A DNA stretch of 64,000 nucleotides from contig CAZSXE010000006.1 in the NCBI GenBank assembly GCA_964611185.1, forward strand, positions 9,189-73,188, read 5' to 3'. The translations under genes were made by a program, and so were the position numbers. The notes below the pieces were generated by a model, which worked only from the letters and a program-made list of their open reading frames with translations, was not told where the DNA came from and ran no database searches. This document shows, in pieces, positions 25,077 through 33,951 of this stretch (its first letter is position 1; each line of letters starts with the position of its first letter). The stretch comes from CAAGNP01 sp964611185. GTDB taxonomy: Bacteria > Bacteroidota > Bacteroidia > Bacteroidales > UBA932.

Positions 25077-26654
25077 TTATTTCACTGCGGCCTGGATTAC
25101 ATTGTCTATTTCCGACAGTATAGGATAAAAAGCATTATCTTCAAGAGATGAATATCTCCCTATCAAAGCCCTTATCTGCACCATTATTATATGAGACGAC
25201 TTATTCCATTCAGAGGATTTTATTTCTATATTATTTTTATTAAGATATTTTTTGAACGAATCCTCAAGATTCATAGAATCGAGAAGCCCATTTAATTCAT
25301 CAAGATTTTTCACTTGTTGAAGAGCTTTGCGATGATGATCTGCTGTCTCAATACTGAATTTGACCTGTAAAGAGCCACGATTGATTTTTATCAATAAATC
25401 GGTAACATCCACTGTATCAATAGGTACAAAGACATCAGGAATAATCCCTCCGCCACCATATACCACCTTACCCCCGGGGGTCACAAATTTCAAAGAATCA
25501 TTTTTGGGAATACTGTCCGCATCGGTCATTTCTCCGTGCTTGTATCTCTCGTATATGTCATATACATAAGTATCTTCCTCCCCTTTTTTGTAAGGTTTTT
25601 GTATAAACCTTCCGGTAGGGGTGTAATATCTTGCCACAGTGAGTCGAATTCCTGAATTATCGGTAAAATTAATCGGTTCCTGAACCAGCCCTTTCCCGAA
25701 AGAGCGTCGTCCGTAAATCGTCCCCCTGTCATTATCCTGAATAGCTCCTGCGAAAATCTCACTCGAAGAAGCAGAACTTTCATTTATCAGCACTTTCAGT
25801 GCAATGTCTCTCGATTTCCCCGTACCATCAGCGTAAAAATCCTGCCTCGGTCGATGCCTACCCTTCATATATACAATCATATCTCCCTTTTTCAAAAATT
25901 CGTTGGACAGCAGGAGAGCTTGATCCATATATCCCCCCGTATTATCTTTCAAATCAAATATAAGACATTTAAGTCCCTCTTTTTTAAGACCTTCCATCGC
26001 AAGGGTAAACTCCTTATAACTGGTACGGGAAAATTTGGATAGTTTTATGTATCCTGTCGTATCGTTAATCATATAGGCCACATCTATACTTTTTACAGGT
26101 ATCTTATCCCTGATTATTTCGAAAGGGACCATCTGAGAGTCTCTCTTAATCGTAAGATGGACTTTGGTCCCGGAGGGGCCACGCATCAGTTTCACCAAAG
26201 AATCCTGGGGAAATTTCACTCCGGCCACATTTTTATCACCTACTTTAATTATTCTATCACCGGACACCAAGCCGCTCTTTTCAGAAGGTCCTCCATGTAT
26301 TACATTGATAACTATTGCAGTATCTGCCGGAACATTGAATGTAATTCCGATTCCATCAAAACCACCTTCAAGCTCCTCATCGGCCTCTTTCAGATCCTGA
26401 GGAGGAAGATAGAGGGAATGGGGATCCAGCTCTTTAAGAATAAATGGGAGCGTACTCTCTGTAATAGACTTATAATCAATAGAGTCAACATAATTATTCT
26501 CAATCTGCTCAAGTACAAGAGCGATTTTGTCCCAGCTATGGGATTTAACTGCAAGCTCTCTGTTTTTCTTCATATCGGCGAGTCTGGTTAACGCACTTCC
26601 GAGCATAATCAAAACCACCGCCCAAAGAATATATTTCAAATATTTAAGATTCAT
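25077..26654 (-). CDS. Carboxy-terminal processing protease (S41 family)
   Basis: A 525-residue periplasmic Ser/Lys protease. The N-terminal segment (about residues 5-24) is a signal anchor. A PDZ domain covers about 85-165 (GFDGIGITFNVPADTAIVI, SGLVSGDRIIKVGD). The S41 catalytic domain shows CLIFDLKDNTGGYMDQA, the catalytic Ser in LINESSASSSEIFAGAIQD and the catalytic Lys in GRRSFGKGLVQEP. A C-terminal helical region of about 120 residues follows. Such proteases trim C-termini of envelope proteins; the target here is unknown. It is 12 bp after the dCMP deaminase gene. Confidence 0.92.
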   Translation of the reverse strand: MNLKYLKYILWAVVLIMLGSALTRLADMKKNRELAVKSHSWDKIALVLEQIENNYVDSIDYKSITESTLPFILKELDPHSLYLPPQDLKEADEELEGGFDGIGITFNVPADTAIVINVIHGGPSEKSGLVSGDRIIKVGDKNVAGVKFPQDSLVKLMRGPSGTKVHLTIKRDSQMVPFEIIRDKIPVKSIDVAYMINDTTGYIKLSKFSRTSYKEFTLAMEGLKKEGLKCLIFDLKDNTGGYMDQALLLSNEFLKKGDMIVYMKGRHRPRQDFYADGTGKSRDIALKVLINESSASSSEIFAGAIQDNDRGTIYGRRSFGKGLVQEPINFTDNSGIRLTVARYYTPTGRFIQKPYKKGEEDTYVYDIYERYKHGEMTDADSIPKNDSLKFVTPGGKVVYGGGGIIPDVFVPIDTVDVTDLLIKINRGSLQVKFSIETADHHRKALQQVKNLDELNGLLDSMNLEDSFKKYLNKNNIEIKSSEWNKSSHIIMVQIRALIGRYSSLEDNAFYPILSEIDNVIQAAVK

Positions 26655-26665
26655 ACTCCCGCCTC

Positions 26666-27079
26666 CTAATATTTACAAACCTCTATGTCTGCCCTTTTTA
26701 ATAATTCGATTCCGTCCATAACACGATAATCATCCTGATAAACAACCCTTTTAATCCCAGCCTGAACGATAAGTTTGGCACATTCTATACAAGGAGCAGC
26801 TGTAACATAAAGGGTAGAACCATCGCTGCTGTTGCTTGATTTAGCCACTTTGGTTATGGCATTGGCCTCGGCATGAAGAACATAAGCCTTAGTCAGTCCC
26901 TCCTCATCTTCACATACATTTTCAAATCCTGAGGGTGTCCCGTTGTAACCGTCAGAGATAATCATCTTATTCTTAACAATTAACGCACCCACTTTTCTCC
27001 TGATACAATATGAGTTTTTCGCCCATACACGAGCCATCTCGAGATAACTTAAATCAAACTGTTTTTGCTTTTCAGTCAT
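26666..27079 (-). CDS. comEB: dCMP/cytidine deaminase-family protein
   Basis: A 137-residue zinc deaminase. The zinc site is seen as VLHAEANAITKVAK (His and catalytic Glu) and TAAPCIECAKLIVQAGI (two Cys). SYCIRRKVGALIVKNKMIIS and DGYNGTPSGFENVCED match dCMP deaminase and the ComEB group more than cytidine deaminase. It would turn dCMP into dUMP for dTMP synthesis. The gene symbol follows the usual label for this length and motif set; no competence role is implied. It sits 3 bp after the acyl-CoA synthetase gene. Confidence 0.88.
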   Translation of the reverse strand: MTEKQKQFDLSYLEMARVWAKNSYCIRRKVGALIVKNKMIISDGYNGTPSGFENVCEDEEGLTKAYVLHAEANAITKVAKSSNSSDGSTLYVTAAPCIECAKLIVQAGIKRVVYQDDYRVMDGIELLKRADIEVCKY

Positions 27080-27082
27080 AAC

Positions 27083-28747
27083 TTATTTTGTATTTCGTTG
27101 ATATAAATACCTTTTTATACTTCTCTTAGGTGTTTTTTCAAACTCCTCAGGGAAAAGTTCAATAGATGATACTTTATAATAGCTTGGAAACTCAGAATTC
27201 ATCTCCGCAATACTTTCTCTGAGTTTTTCGAGCAACTGCTCCCTGTTCAAATTATCTTCAGAAACCTGATCCGAATCGGGATAGATCAGTGCCACAAGCT
27301 GTCCGTTATCCTCAACTATCAGTGATTCACTTACATAAGCCATATTATTAATCTCACTCTCTATCTCTTCCGGGTAAATATTTTGTCCTGAAGGGCCCAA
27401 AATCATACTCTTGCTGCGCCCCTTGATAAACAAATATCCGTCGTGGTCCAAAATGCCCAAATCCCCGGTACGAAACCATCCGTCATCGGTAAAAGAACTT
27501 TTGGTAGCCTCTTCGTTTTTATAATACCCGAGAAAGACATTATCTCCCTTTACAAGAATTTCCCCTGGAACAGTACTCGGATAATCGGAATCTATCTTGA
27601 TTTGCATCCTCGGCGCCGCCTTTCCGCACGAATATAGTCGAGTTTCACGCCATGGAGAATAAGCAATTATCGGTCCGCACTCCGTCATTCCATATCCTAC
27701 CGTATATCTGAAGCCTATTTTCTTAAAAAACGCCTCCGCATCCCTGTTAAAAGCAGCTCCTCCGATAATCAATTCGTTGAAAGTCTCTCCGAAAGTTTCG
27801 TTAAGCTCCTGATTGATTCGTTTATGGATTTTCTGATCGATAATCGGCACTTTCAGCAATAGTTTAATTCCCCCCCTTTCAATGACCGGTTCCAACTTCT
27901 TTTTATATATTTTTTCCACAATCATCGGGACGGCGACTATAATACCCGGTTTAACATTTTTAAAAGCCTCTACTATGATTTTGGGAGTGGGGAGCCTCGT
28001 CAGAAAATGGACATGTGCCCCTATGGCCATTTCAAAAAGGAATTCAAACATCATTCCATACATGTGCGCCGAGGGGAGCATGGCCACACTTGAAGAGGAA
28101 TTATCCATATTAGGCTCCACCTGTATCGCAAAAAGAACATTGGAAAGGAGAGAGCGGTAAGGAAGCATAACCCCTTTTGAAAAACCCGAAGTCCCAGAAG
28201 TATAATTTATCATTGCCAGCTCATCTGGAGAATCCTCATAATAATTCACATTTTCAGGTCTGAAACTGCGAGGATATTTTTTTCCGAAAAGTTCATTCAG
28301 ATGCTCCCTCGTATCGGCAATTTTATCGTTAGAGCTGTAAAGCAGAGAGAGGTCGGTCATGAGTATTATCGCATCGAGATTTGGCATTTGGGACTGACTC
28401 AAACCCTCCCAAATAATATCTCCTACAAATAAGATCTTAGATTCAGAATGATTAACTAAATGATAGATATTGCTTGATTTAAATTCATGCAAAATGGGCA
28501 CCGGAACTGCTCCGTAAGTCAATGCAGCCAAAAAAGCAACCCCCCAGTTAACTTGATTTCTCGCACACAGTGCAATTTTATCGCCCCTCTTAACTCCGCA
28601 TATCTCGAAAACAATATGCATCTTTTCTATCCTTCTTGCAACATCTCTGTAATACAATGTAACACCTTTATAATCAGATAAGGCGGGACAATCCCAATTT
28701 TCCTTGATGCTTTTTTCCAAAAATTTGTTTAGTGATTTCGGTTCCAT
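27083..28747 (-). CDS. Long-chain acyl-CoA synthetase-like AMP-binding enzyme
   Basis: A 554-residue adenylate-forming enzyme. The core motifs are MINYTSGTSGFSKGVMLP (P-loop-like), VGYGMTECGPIIAYSP and GWFRTGDLGILDHDGYLFI, followed by GRSKSMILGPSGQNIYPEEI. This motif set fits a long-chain fatty acid--CoA ligase that activates fatty acids with ATP. ATG 28747 (MEPKSLNKF) is chosen; the longer frame would add 42 residues that cover the end of the transporter gene. It is 10 bp downstream of an MsbA-like exporter, so lipid handling may link the two, but that is inference. Confidence 0.88.
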   Translation of the reverse strand: MEPKSLNKFLEKSIKENWDCPALSDYKGVTLYYRDVARRIEKMHIVFEICGVKRGDKIALCARNQVNWGVAFLAALTYGAVPVPILHEFKSSNIYHLVNHSESKILFVGDIIWEGLSQSQMPNLDAIILMTDLSLLYSSNDKIADTREHLNELFGKKYPRSFRPENVNYYEDSPDELAMINYTSGTSGFSKGVMLPYRSLLSNVLFAIQVEPNMDNSSSSVAMLPSAHMYGMMFEFLFEMAIGAHVHFLTRLPTPKIIVEAFKNVKPGIIVAVPMIVEKIYKKKLEPVIERGGIKLLLKVPIIDQKIHKRINQELNETFGETFNELIIGGAAFNRDAEAFFKKIGFRYTVGYGMTECGPIIAYSPWRETRLYSCGKAAPRMQIKIDSDYPSTVPGEILVKGDNVFLGYYKNEEATKSSFTDDGWFRTGDLGILDHDGYLFIKGRSKSMILGPSGQNIYPEEIESEINNMAYVSESLIVEDNGQLVALIYPDSDQVSEDNLNREQLLEKLRESIAEMNSEFPSYYKVSSIELFPEEFEKTPKRSIKRYLYQRNTK

Positions 28748-28757
28748 AATAATCGTA

Positions 28758-30581
28758 TTAAAATGTTTGTAATTCGCATAAATGCGAATAAAGACCTTTT
28801 TTATGTAATAATTCAGTATGGGTTCCCTCTTCGACAATCCTCCCTTCCTGCAAAACGATAATATTGTCTGCATGCTGAATAGTGGAAAGACGATGTGCGA
28901 TAACGATAGAGGTCCTATTGAGCATAAGCTTGGTTAAAGCATCCTGTACGAGGCGTTCACTCTCCGTATCAAGAGCGGATGTAGCCTCATCGAGGATGAG
29001 AATGGGAGGATTTTTCAGCACTGCACGTGCAATGGCAATGCGCTGACGCTGCCCCCCCGAAAGATTCGCACCCCTATCTCCTATATTCGTATCAAACCCG
29101 TGTTCCATAGCAAGGATAAATTCTTCGGCGTTAGCGATTCTCGCTGCATTCTCAACATCTTCCTTAGTAACATTTTCCATCCCGAATGTGATATTGTTAT
29201 AGACCGTGTCATTGAAAAGAATAGCCTCCTGAGTCACTATCCCCATAAGAGAAATAAGGTCTTTTTGGTCATAATCGCGAATATCATCACCGTCGATGCG
29301 GATAGAACCGCTATTTACATCGTAAAAACGGGGAATAAGATCTGCAATAGTACTTTTCCCTGCCCCTGAAGGGCCGACAATAGCTACCATCTCCCCCTTT
29401 TTCACCTTAAAGCATATATCCTTCAAGACAGGTTCGCTGGCATATTTGAAATTGACATTGTCAAATTCTATATCATTTCTAAAATCTTTGATATGAGTGG
29501 GATTAGGTCTGTTTTTAATAGCGGGAACCACATCCAAAATCGCGAATATTCTATTGCCGGAGACCAGCCCCCTTCTTATATTGGCAAATGCATTGGCTAT
29601 GGCCTTTGAAGGCTCGAGCACTCTCCAGTAAAAAGCAATGTAAACAACAAATTTCTCAAGAGACATATCAAGTTCTCCATGCATACGAAGCCATCCGCCA
29701 TAGAAAAGGACACACACGGCAACGGTTATACCCAGAAATTCAGATATAGGGGAGGCCATTTCCTGACGGGTAAAAATAGATCTGCTGATCTCTTTATGCT
29801 CCTCGTTGGTCTTTTCAAAATTGTCTCTTACATATTTTTGAGCATTGAAAGCCTTGATAATTCTAGACCCCGAAATAGCTTCTTCAAACTGACTGATAAT
29901 TCTACCCATCAGAGCCTGTGTCTTGATAGCGCCACTGCGCAATTTTCTCGTTACTCCCCCGATAGCTAAAGCTGAAATAGGAAGGGTAAGGAGGGTGACG
30001 AGGGTCAATTTGGGCGACATATAGAACAATCCGCACATAAAACCTATAATCAGGAGCGGTTCTCTGAATATGATATGGAAACTCGACGCAACACTGTTTT
30101 GCACCTCATTTACATCATTAGAAACACTTGAAAGTATATCCCCCTTTCTCTGATTGTGAAAATAGCCGATATGAAGTTTGGTAATAACCTGAAACAAATC
30201 TCTTCTTATCCCTTTCATAATATAGGTCTTCATATTCACAAGAATCTTCTGCGAAAGAAAACGGGTAAGATTTGAGAGAAACGAGGCGGCTATCAATATA
30301 TAGCACACAAAAAGAAGACCTGCAAGAACGCTCTTGTTCCCAATCGTCTTAACTAAATAATATTCAAACAATTGATTCACATACTCTATAGAAAATGAAA
30401 AATCCGGAAAAGAGGCAAATTGTGCAACTTTTTCGGGCTCGAAAAGAACGGTTAAAAGAGGTTCTATCAATGCGTAATTCAACACTCCAAATATCACAGA
30501 GAGTATTGAAAGGATAAAATAACCGGGCCAAAAGCGGCTATAGGGCTTAGCGTAAGCTAATAATCTTTTAAATGTTTCCAT
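28758..30581 (-). CDS. msbA: MsbA-like ABC exporter (fused membrane and ATPase domains)
   Basis: A 607-residue type IV (B-type) ABC transporter half. Six membrane helices occupy about residues 15-320. The ATPase domain shows Walker A VGPSGAGKSTIADLI, the signature LSGGQRQRIAIARAVL, Walker B ILILDEATSALD, and the H-loop SIVIAHRLSTI. Likely a lipid A-core or lipid flippase at the inner membrane; the substrate cannot be read from sequence. Its first 14 bp overlap the end of the DUF4834 gene, and the acyl-CoA synthetase follows by 10 bp. Confidence 0.9.
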   Translation of the reverse strand: METFKRLLAYAKPYSRFWPGYFILSILSVIFGVLNYALIEPLLTVLFEPEKVAQFASFPDFSFSIEYVNQLFEYYLVKTIGNKSVLAGLLFVCYILIAASFLSNLTRFLSQKILVNMKTYIMKGIRRDLFQVITKLHIGYFHNQRKGDILSSVSNDVNEVQNSVASSFHIIFREPLLIIGFMCGLFYMSPKLTLVTLLTLPISALAIGGVTRKLRSGAIKTQALMGRIISQFEEAISGSRIIKAFNAQKYVRDNFEKTNEEHKEISRSIFTRQEMASPISEFLGITVAVCVLFYGGWLRMHGELDMSLEKFVVYIAFYWRVLEPSKAIANAFANIRRGLVSGNRIFAILDVVPAIKNRPNPTHIKDFRNDIEFDNVNFKYASEPVLKDICFKVKKGEMVAIVGPSGAGKSTIADLIPRFYDVNSGSIRIDGDDIRDYDQKDLISLMGIVTQEAILFNDTVYNNITFGMENVTKEDVENAARIANAEEFILAMEHGFDTNIGDRGANLSGGQRQRIAIARAVLKNPPILILDEATSALDTESERLVQDALTKLMLNRTSIVIAHRLSTIQHADNIIVLQEGRIVEEGTHTELLHKKGLYSHLCELQTF

Positions 30582-30783
30582 TTTTATCTTCTTTTACAGT
30601 TTCATAATCCACATATTCTCCTATATCTTTATTTACAATTTTTTTCTTAGTGGGACTTTGAACCGTATTATTATTATCTTCAGAATTTTTCTTCATTTTA
30701 GAAGCAATCCGGTATAATGCAAGTTTGAAGCCAATCCAGCATACAAGAGCTATAAATAGTATAATAATTAAAAAAGTGAACAT
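30568..30783 (-). CDS. Small DUF4834-like membrane protein
   Basis: A 71-residue protein with one N-terminal hydrophobic helix (about residues 2-21, FTFLIIILFIALVCWIGFKL) followed by a charged, low-complexity tail containing GEYVDYETVKEDK. The layout and the IGEYVDYE motif fit what I recall of DUF4834, a Bacteroidota family of unknown function. Its stop lies inside the msbA-like gene (14-bp overlap), and it begins 5 bp after the large unknown gene, so it is almost certainly co-translated with them. Confidence 0.72.
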   Translation of the reverse strand: MFTFLIIILFIALVCWIGFKLALYRIASKMKKNSEDNNNTVQSPTKKKIVNKDIGEYVDYETVKEDKNGNI

Positions 30784-30788
30784 CTTTA

Positions 30789-33077
30789 TTATTTATTTTT
30801 AAAATCGCCACTCTCAAGATTAAGGATAATTTCTTTCCCTTCCGCACTTATGGCAGAAATCTCCTTGGAAGAGATCTTATTTATCGGAGTATCGGCTTTT
30901 AATCGTTTTTTCTTAGAAAAATCTGTGACTATCCCCCCATTTGAATCATAAATCAAGGTTTGATATGAGGTTCTTACCACCCAATATCGAATATCTTCCA
31001 TATCCAAAAGAAATGGGAGCGATTTGATTTTCTCATCTATCGTTATCTGAGTCCATCCATTTACCATCTTACCCTTCAGATCATAAAGAGCTAATTTATT
31101 GTCAGAATGAAGAATCATCATCACATAATTCTTATCACCCTTAAAATCGTATATGGCAGGGCCAAGAACGATTTCCCTCTTGAGATCGAGGGGAAAAGGA
31201 GAAACCCATCTGCCGAGCCTGTCTAAAAGATAGACTTTGGTCCCCGAACATAAAATCATCTGAAGTTTATTATTTTTAAAATAATCAACTTGAGATACAT
31301 AGCCACATAGCGGAGAATCAAAAGGCACTGTCCAAAGGGCCTTCTTTTTATCATCGAGCAGTCTGATCTTGTAATTATCCATCTGCTCGATATAATTGGC
31401 TTTACCCGTAATGAAATTTTTAATTTTAAACGGACCTGCGGGAATTACAACCTTCGTATCGTCAAAAGCACCGTTTTTTTGAACCTTAACAGCTCCATCG
31501 GTTTGTGGTTTGGGAAGTTCCGAAAGAATATCTGAATAAAGGGAGAAAGAAAAGTTTCCTTTACTTCCGTCATTTTTGATACGGAAAGAGAATAAATTAA
31601 AATTATTATTTTCAATTCCCGAAATTAAATATTGAGAATACTCTTTTCTGACGATACTCGAGAGCGAGTCCTTACATTTGGAGAGATTAGCCACTGCAAG
31701 AAGGGAAGAGTTCCCTTTATATGAAGAAGCGGCCGGAGTCTGACTCAAAAATGACTCGAAGGAGAAGAAAAATTGGTTGGAATTCATAGTTAAGAATTTC
31801 CTCACCATCTGTTTACTGCCTATTATCACCCAGTCTGAAACCACGCAGTAAGCCTCCTCAAGAGAGGGAGAGAAAAAATCCCCAAGTAAAGCACTCAGAT
31901 ACCCTTGAAAAAGAAACGGATTGACTTCCTGAGAATAATTCTTCATTTTAGAAATATCTTTCACTTTAAGTAAAACGACTTTCTCGTCTTGTTTTTCTCC
32001 CGTTACGGAACACACAGCCATCTCTTTGACCCCAAGAGAGAGAAACCAGGAAGAGGTGGAAATATTCTGCCCACTACTCTTTGAAGCCATGATATTTATA
32101 TAGTTGTAATCATTGATTTTTTTTCTCGCCTCAAGATACGACTTGTACGATGCTAAATAATCGGCATCACTGTTCAGAGGTATGGTAACTACCCAATTGG
32201 TATTAAAGGGGAGGATTCTAAATACATCGCTCTCTTTGCTTTTTTGGGCAGTCAAAATATTGGAGAAATCGGCCTCATCCTTAGCACTTGAAAAAAAACC
32301 ATCTCCAAGACAGTAATTGGATGAAAAATCAAGATTGGACATCATCCAACTTGAAAAAAAAGTGGTAAAATCAGCATATTTTAAATAATTCCGATTTATC
32401 ACTCCGGAAAAGAATTTACCTACATTTTGATTAGATATATGGATTGATCCCTTTCCCTGAGCTCGTTTTGAAGCCTGCGAAAAAAGGGCATTATCCATAA
32501 TTGAAGTGTTGTTTTCGAGATGTCTGATGGAAGATTCGGCAATCACAACAGAGGTAGAAGCTAACAGGTAGTTGTGATATAGCGAAAAAACAATATTTGG
32601 AATAACCGACTTGTACATAGTCACACCGTTGTATTTCTTACGAATTACACCTGCACATTCCTGCTCAAGAGAGAGGGCAAGCCCCTCCCTATCAAGTGAT
32701 TTGGGAAGAGAAACAGCTAAAAGAAGCGAAACCTGATTTTTACTCGAATAATGGAGAGAAACAGATGCTCCCTGCTTTTTAACACTCTCCGGTAGAATAT
32801 TGATAAAACGGGCTATGGCACTCTGCTGATTTATCATCCCTGAAAATTGAGAATTTTTATCGAAGCAGAATGAAGCAAAATCGGAAAGGGAATTAAGGTC
32901 ACACATCATAACGGCATCTGCCGGAACCGCGTGCATAACATCCATCCTCGAATCGTTTACAGCCACAGCCTCCTTTTGTGACGACGAATCATCAAAAAGG
33001 CGATAAAAAACATAACCTATTACTGCGAGAAGGATAACTGCAAAAACAGTACAAAAAGCAATTAGTTTTCTATTCAT
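30789..33077 (-). CDS. Large membrane-anchored protein of unknown function (DUF3352-like N-terminus)
   Basis: A 762-residue protein with a short cytoplasmic start and one hydrophobic segment (about residues 5-27), so most of it would be periplasmic. HAVPADAVMMCDLNSLSDF near residue 50 resembles the DUF3352 opening. The last 200 residues contain spaced strands such as VYLLDRLGRWVSPFPL, LALYDLKGKMVNGW and TLIYDSNGGIV, a pattern of a beta-propeller with inward-facing Asp turns. I do not recognise its function. It has a convincing promoter and heads an operon with DUF4834, the exporter and the acyl-CoA synthetase. Confidence 0.7.
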   Translation of the reverse strand: MNRKLIAFCTVFAVILLAVIGYVFYRLFDDSSSQKEAVAVNDSRMDVMHAVPADAVMMCDLNSLSDFASFCFDKNSQFSGMINQQSAIARFINILPESVKKQGASVSLHYSSKNQVSLLLAVSLPKSLDREGLALSLEQECAGVIRKKYNGVTMYKSVIPNIVFSLYHNYLLASTSVVIAESSIRHLENNTSIMDNALFSQASKRAQGKGSIHISNQNVGKFFSGVINRNYLKYADFTTFFSSWMMSNLDFSSNYCLGDGFFSSAKDEADFSNILTAQKSKESDVFRILPFNTNWVVTIPLNSDADYLASYKSYLEARKKINDYNYINIMASKSSGQNISTSSWFLSLGVKEMAVCSVTGEKQDEKVVLLKVKDISKMKNYSQEVNPFLFQGYLSALLGDFFSPSLEEAYCVVSDWVIIGSKQMVRKFLTMNSNQFFFSFESFLSQTPAASSYKGNSSLLAVANLSKCKDSLSSIVRKEYSQYLISGIENNNFNLFSFRIKNDGSKGNFSFSLYSDILSELPKPQTDGAVKVQKNGAFDDTKVVIPAGPFKIKNFITGKANYIEQMDNYKIRLLDDKKKALWTVPFDSPLCGYVSQVDYFKNNKLQMILCSGTKVYLLDRLGRWVSPFPLDLKREIVLGPAIYDFKGDKNYVMMILHSDNKLALYDLKGKMVNGWTQITIDEKIKSLPFLLDMEDIRYWVVRTSYQTLIYDSNGGIVTDFSKKKRLKADTPINKISSKEISAISAEGKEIILNLESGDFKNK

Positions 33078-33097
33078 TTTTCAAGCGGATTATCTTG

Positions 33098-33128
33098 CAA
33101 ATGTATAAAAAAATTGGAACAGCCCCAA
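33098..33128 (-). promoter_or_regulatory. Bacteroides-type promoter for the 33.1-27.1 kb operon
   Basis: On the minus strand TTG (33128-33126), a 20-nt spacer and TACATTTG (33105-33098) match the -33/-7 consensus TTG...TAnnTTTG with normal spacing, ending about 20 bp before the ATG at 33077. Confidence 0.65.
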
Positions 33129-33151
33129 TAGCAAGATATATATATCCATAT

Positions 33152-33185
33152 AAAAAAGTGTCCGGCCCATTACTGAACCGGACAC
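33152..33185 (-). terminator. Intrinsic terminator after the FKBP isomerase gene
   Basis: A perfect 8-bp stem GTGTCCGG/CCGGACAC with a 12-nt loop, followed on the minus strand by a run of six T (plus-strand A at 33152-33157). It lies 24 bp past the FKBP stop codon and just before the next promoter. Confidence 0.85.
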
Positions 33186-33208
33186 CATATTTATTAATGC
33201 TATTGTTA

Positions 33209-33934
33209 TTATTTCTTAATATCACTCTCAGGTGCTTCTACAACAGGATATACTTTTACAAGTTCAACTTCAAAAATAAGGGTAGAATTTCCCGGTATAG
33301 GGCCATTGGTACGCTCGCCGTAACCTTTTTCAGCAGGGATGTATATTTCGATTTTACCACCCTCTTTGCAATATGAAAGACCTTCGCTCCACCCAGGGAT
33401 AACTTGGTTAAGAGGGAATTTAACAGCCTCGCCTCTCTTGTAAGATGAGTCAAATTCAGTTCCGTCAACAAGAGTACCCTTGTAATTAACCTCAACTGTA
33501 TCTTTTCCCACAGGAAGAACACCCGTACCTTCGGTGATAATCTTATACTGAACACCACTTTCGAGAGTTACAACACCCTCTTTTGCTTTGTTTTTCTCTA
33601 AGAATTCTTTCCCGTCAGTAAGACTTTTTTCAGTCTTGTAGGTCTGTCTCTGCATAAGATAATTTTGAATGATCTGCATAATTTCCTCTTCGGAAATTTT
33701 AAGTTCTTTACCTTCAATCATATCTTTAATACCTTTCTGAATCTGACATTTATTCAATTCGCCGAAATCAGAAGATTTAAGAGTACCACCAAACCACACT
33801 CCGAGAGCATAACTGACTGAGTCGATTTTAGCAGAAGATGTACCGGGGATACGGTCGCCTGCATTATATTTGCAGGAAGAGAATAATAGAGTGCCAAGAA
33901 GGCAAGCTACGATAAAAAATTTTGTTGTTTTCAT
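33209..33934 (-). CDS. FKBP-type peptidyl-prolyl isomerase lipoprotein
   Basis: A 241-residue envelope foldase. The start MKTTKFFIVACLLGTLLFSSC is a lipoprotein signal (Cys21). An N-terminal FKBP_N-type dimerisation region (about 35-115, SVSYALGVWFGGTLKSSDF) precedes the catalytic domain (about 130-230: VEVNYKGTLVDGTEFDSSYK, VIPGWSEGLSYCKEGGK, YIPAEKGYGERTNGPIPGNS). Related proteins (FkpA, Mip) assist folding of outer-membrane and periplasmic proteins. It is followed by a strong terminator, marking the end of the kdsD-ureohydrolase-nhaA-FKBP run. Confidence 0.93.
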   Translation of the reverse strand: MKTTKFFIVACLLGTLLFSSCKYNAGDRIPGTSSAKIDSVSYALGVWFGGTLKSSDFGELNKCQIQKGIKDMIEGKELKISEEEIMQIIQNYLMQRQTYKTEKSLTDGKEFLEKNKAKEGVVTLESGVQYKIITEGTGVLPVGKDTVEVNYKGTLVDGTEFDSSYKRGEAVKFPLNQVIPGWSEGLSYCKEGGKIEIYIPAEKGYGERTNGPIPGNSTLIFEVELVKVYPVVEAPESDIKK

Positions 33935-33951
33935 GATAATTAAATTAATTA

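Noticed and set aside
33209..33376. Frames on the plus strand over the FKBP end and terminator
   Set aside because: Reverse-strand shadows of the isomerase gene with no protein signal.
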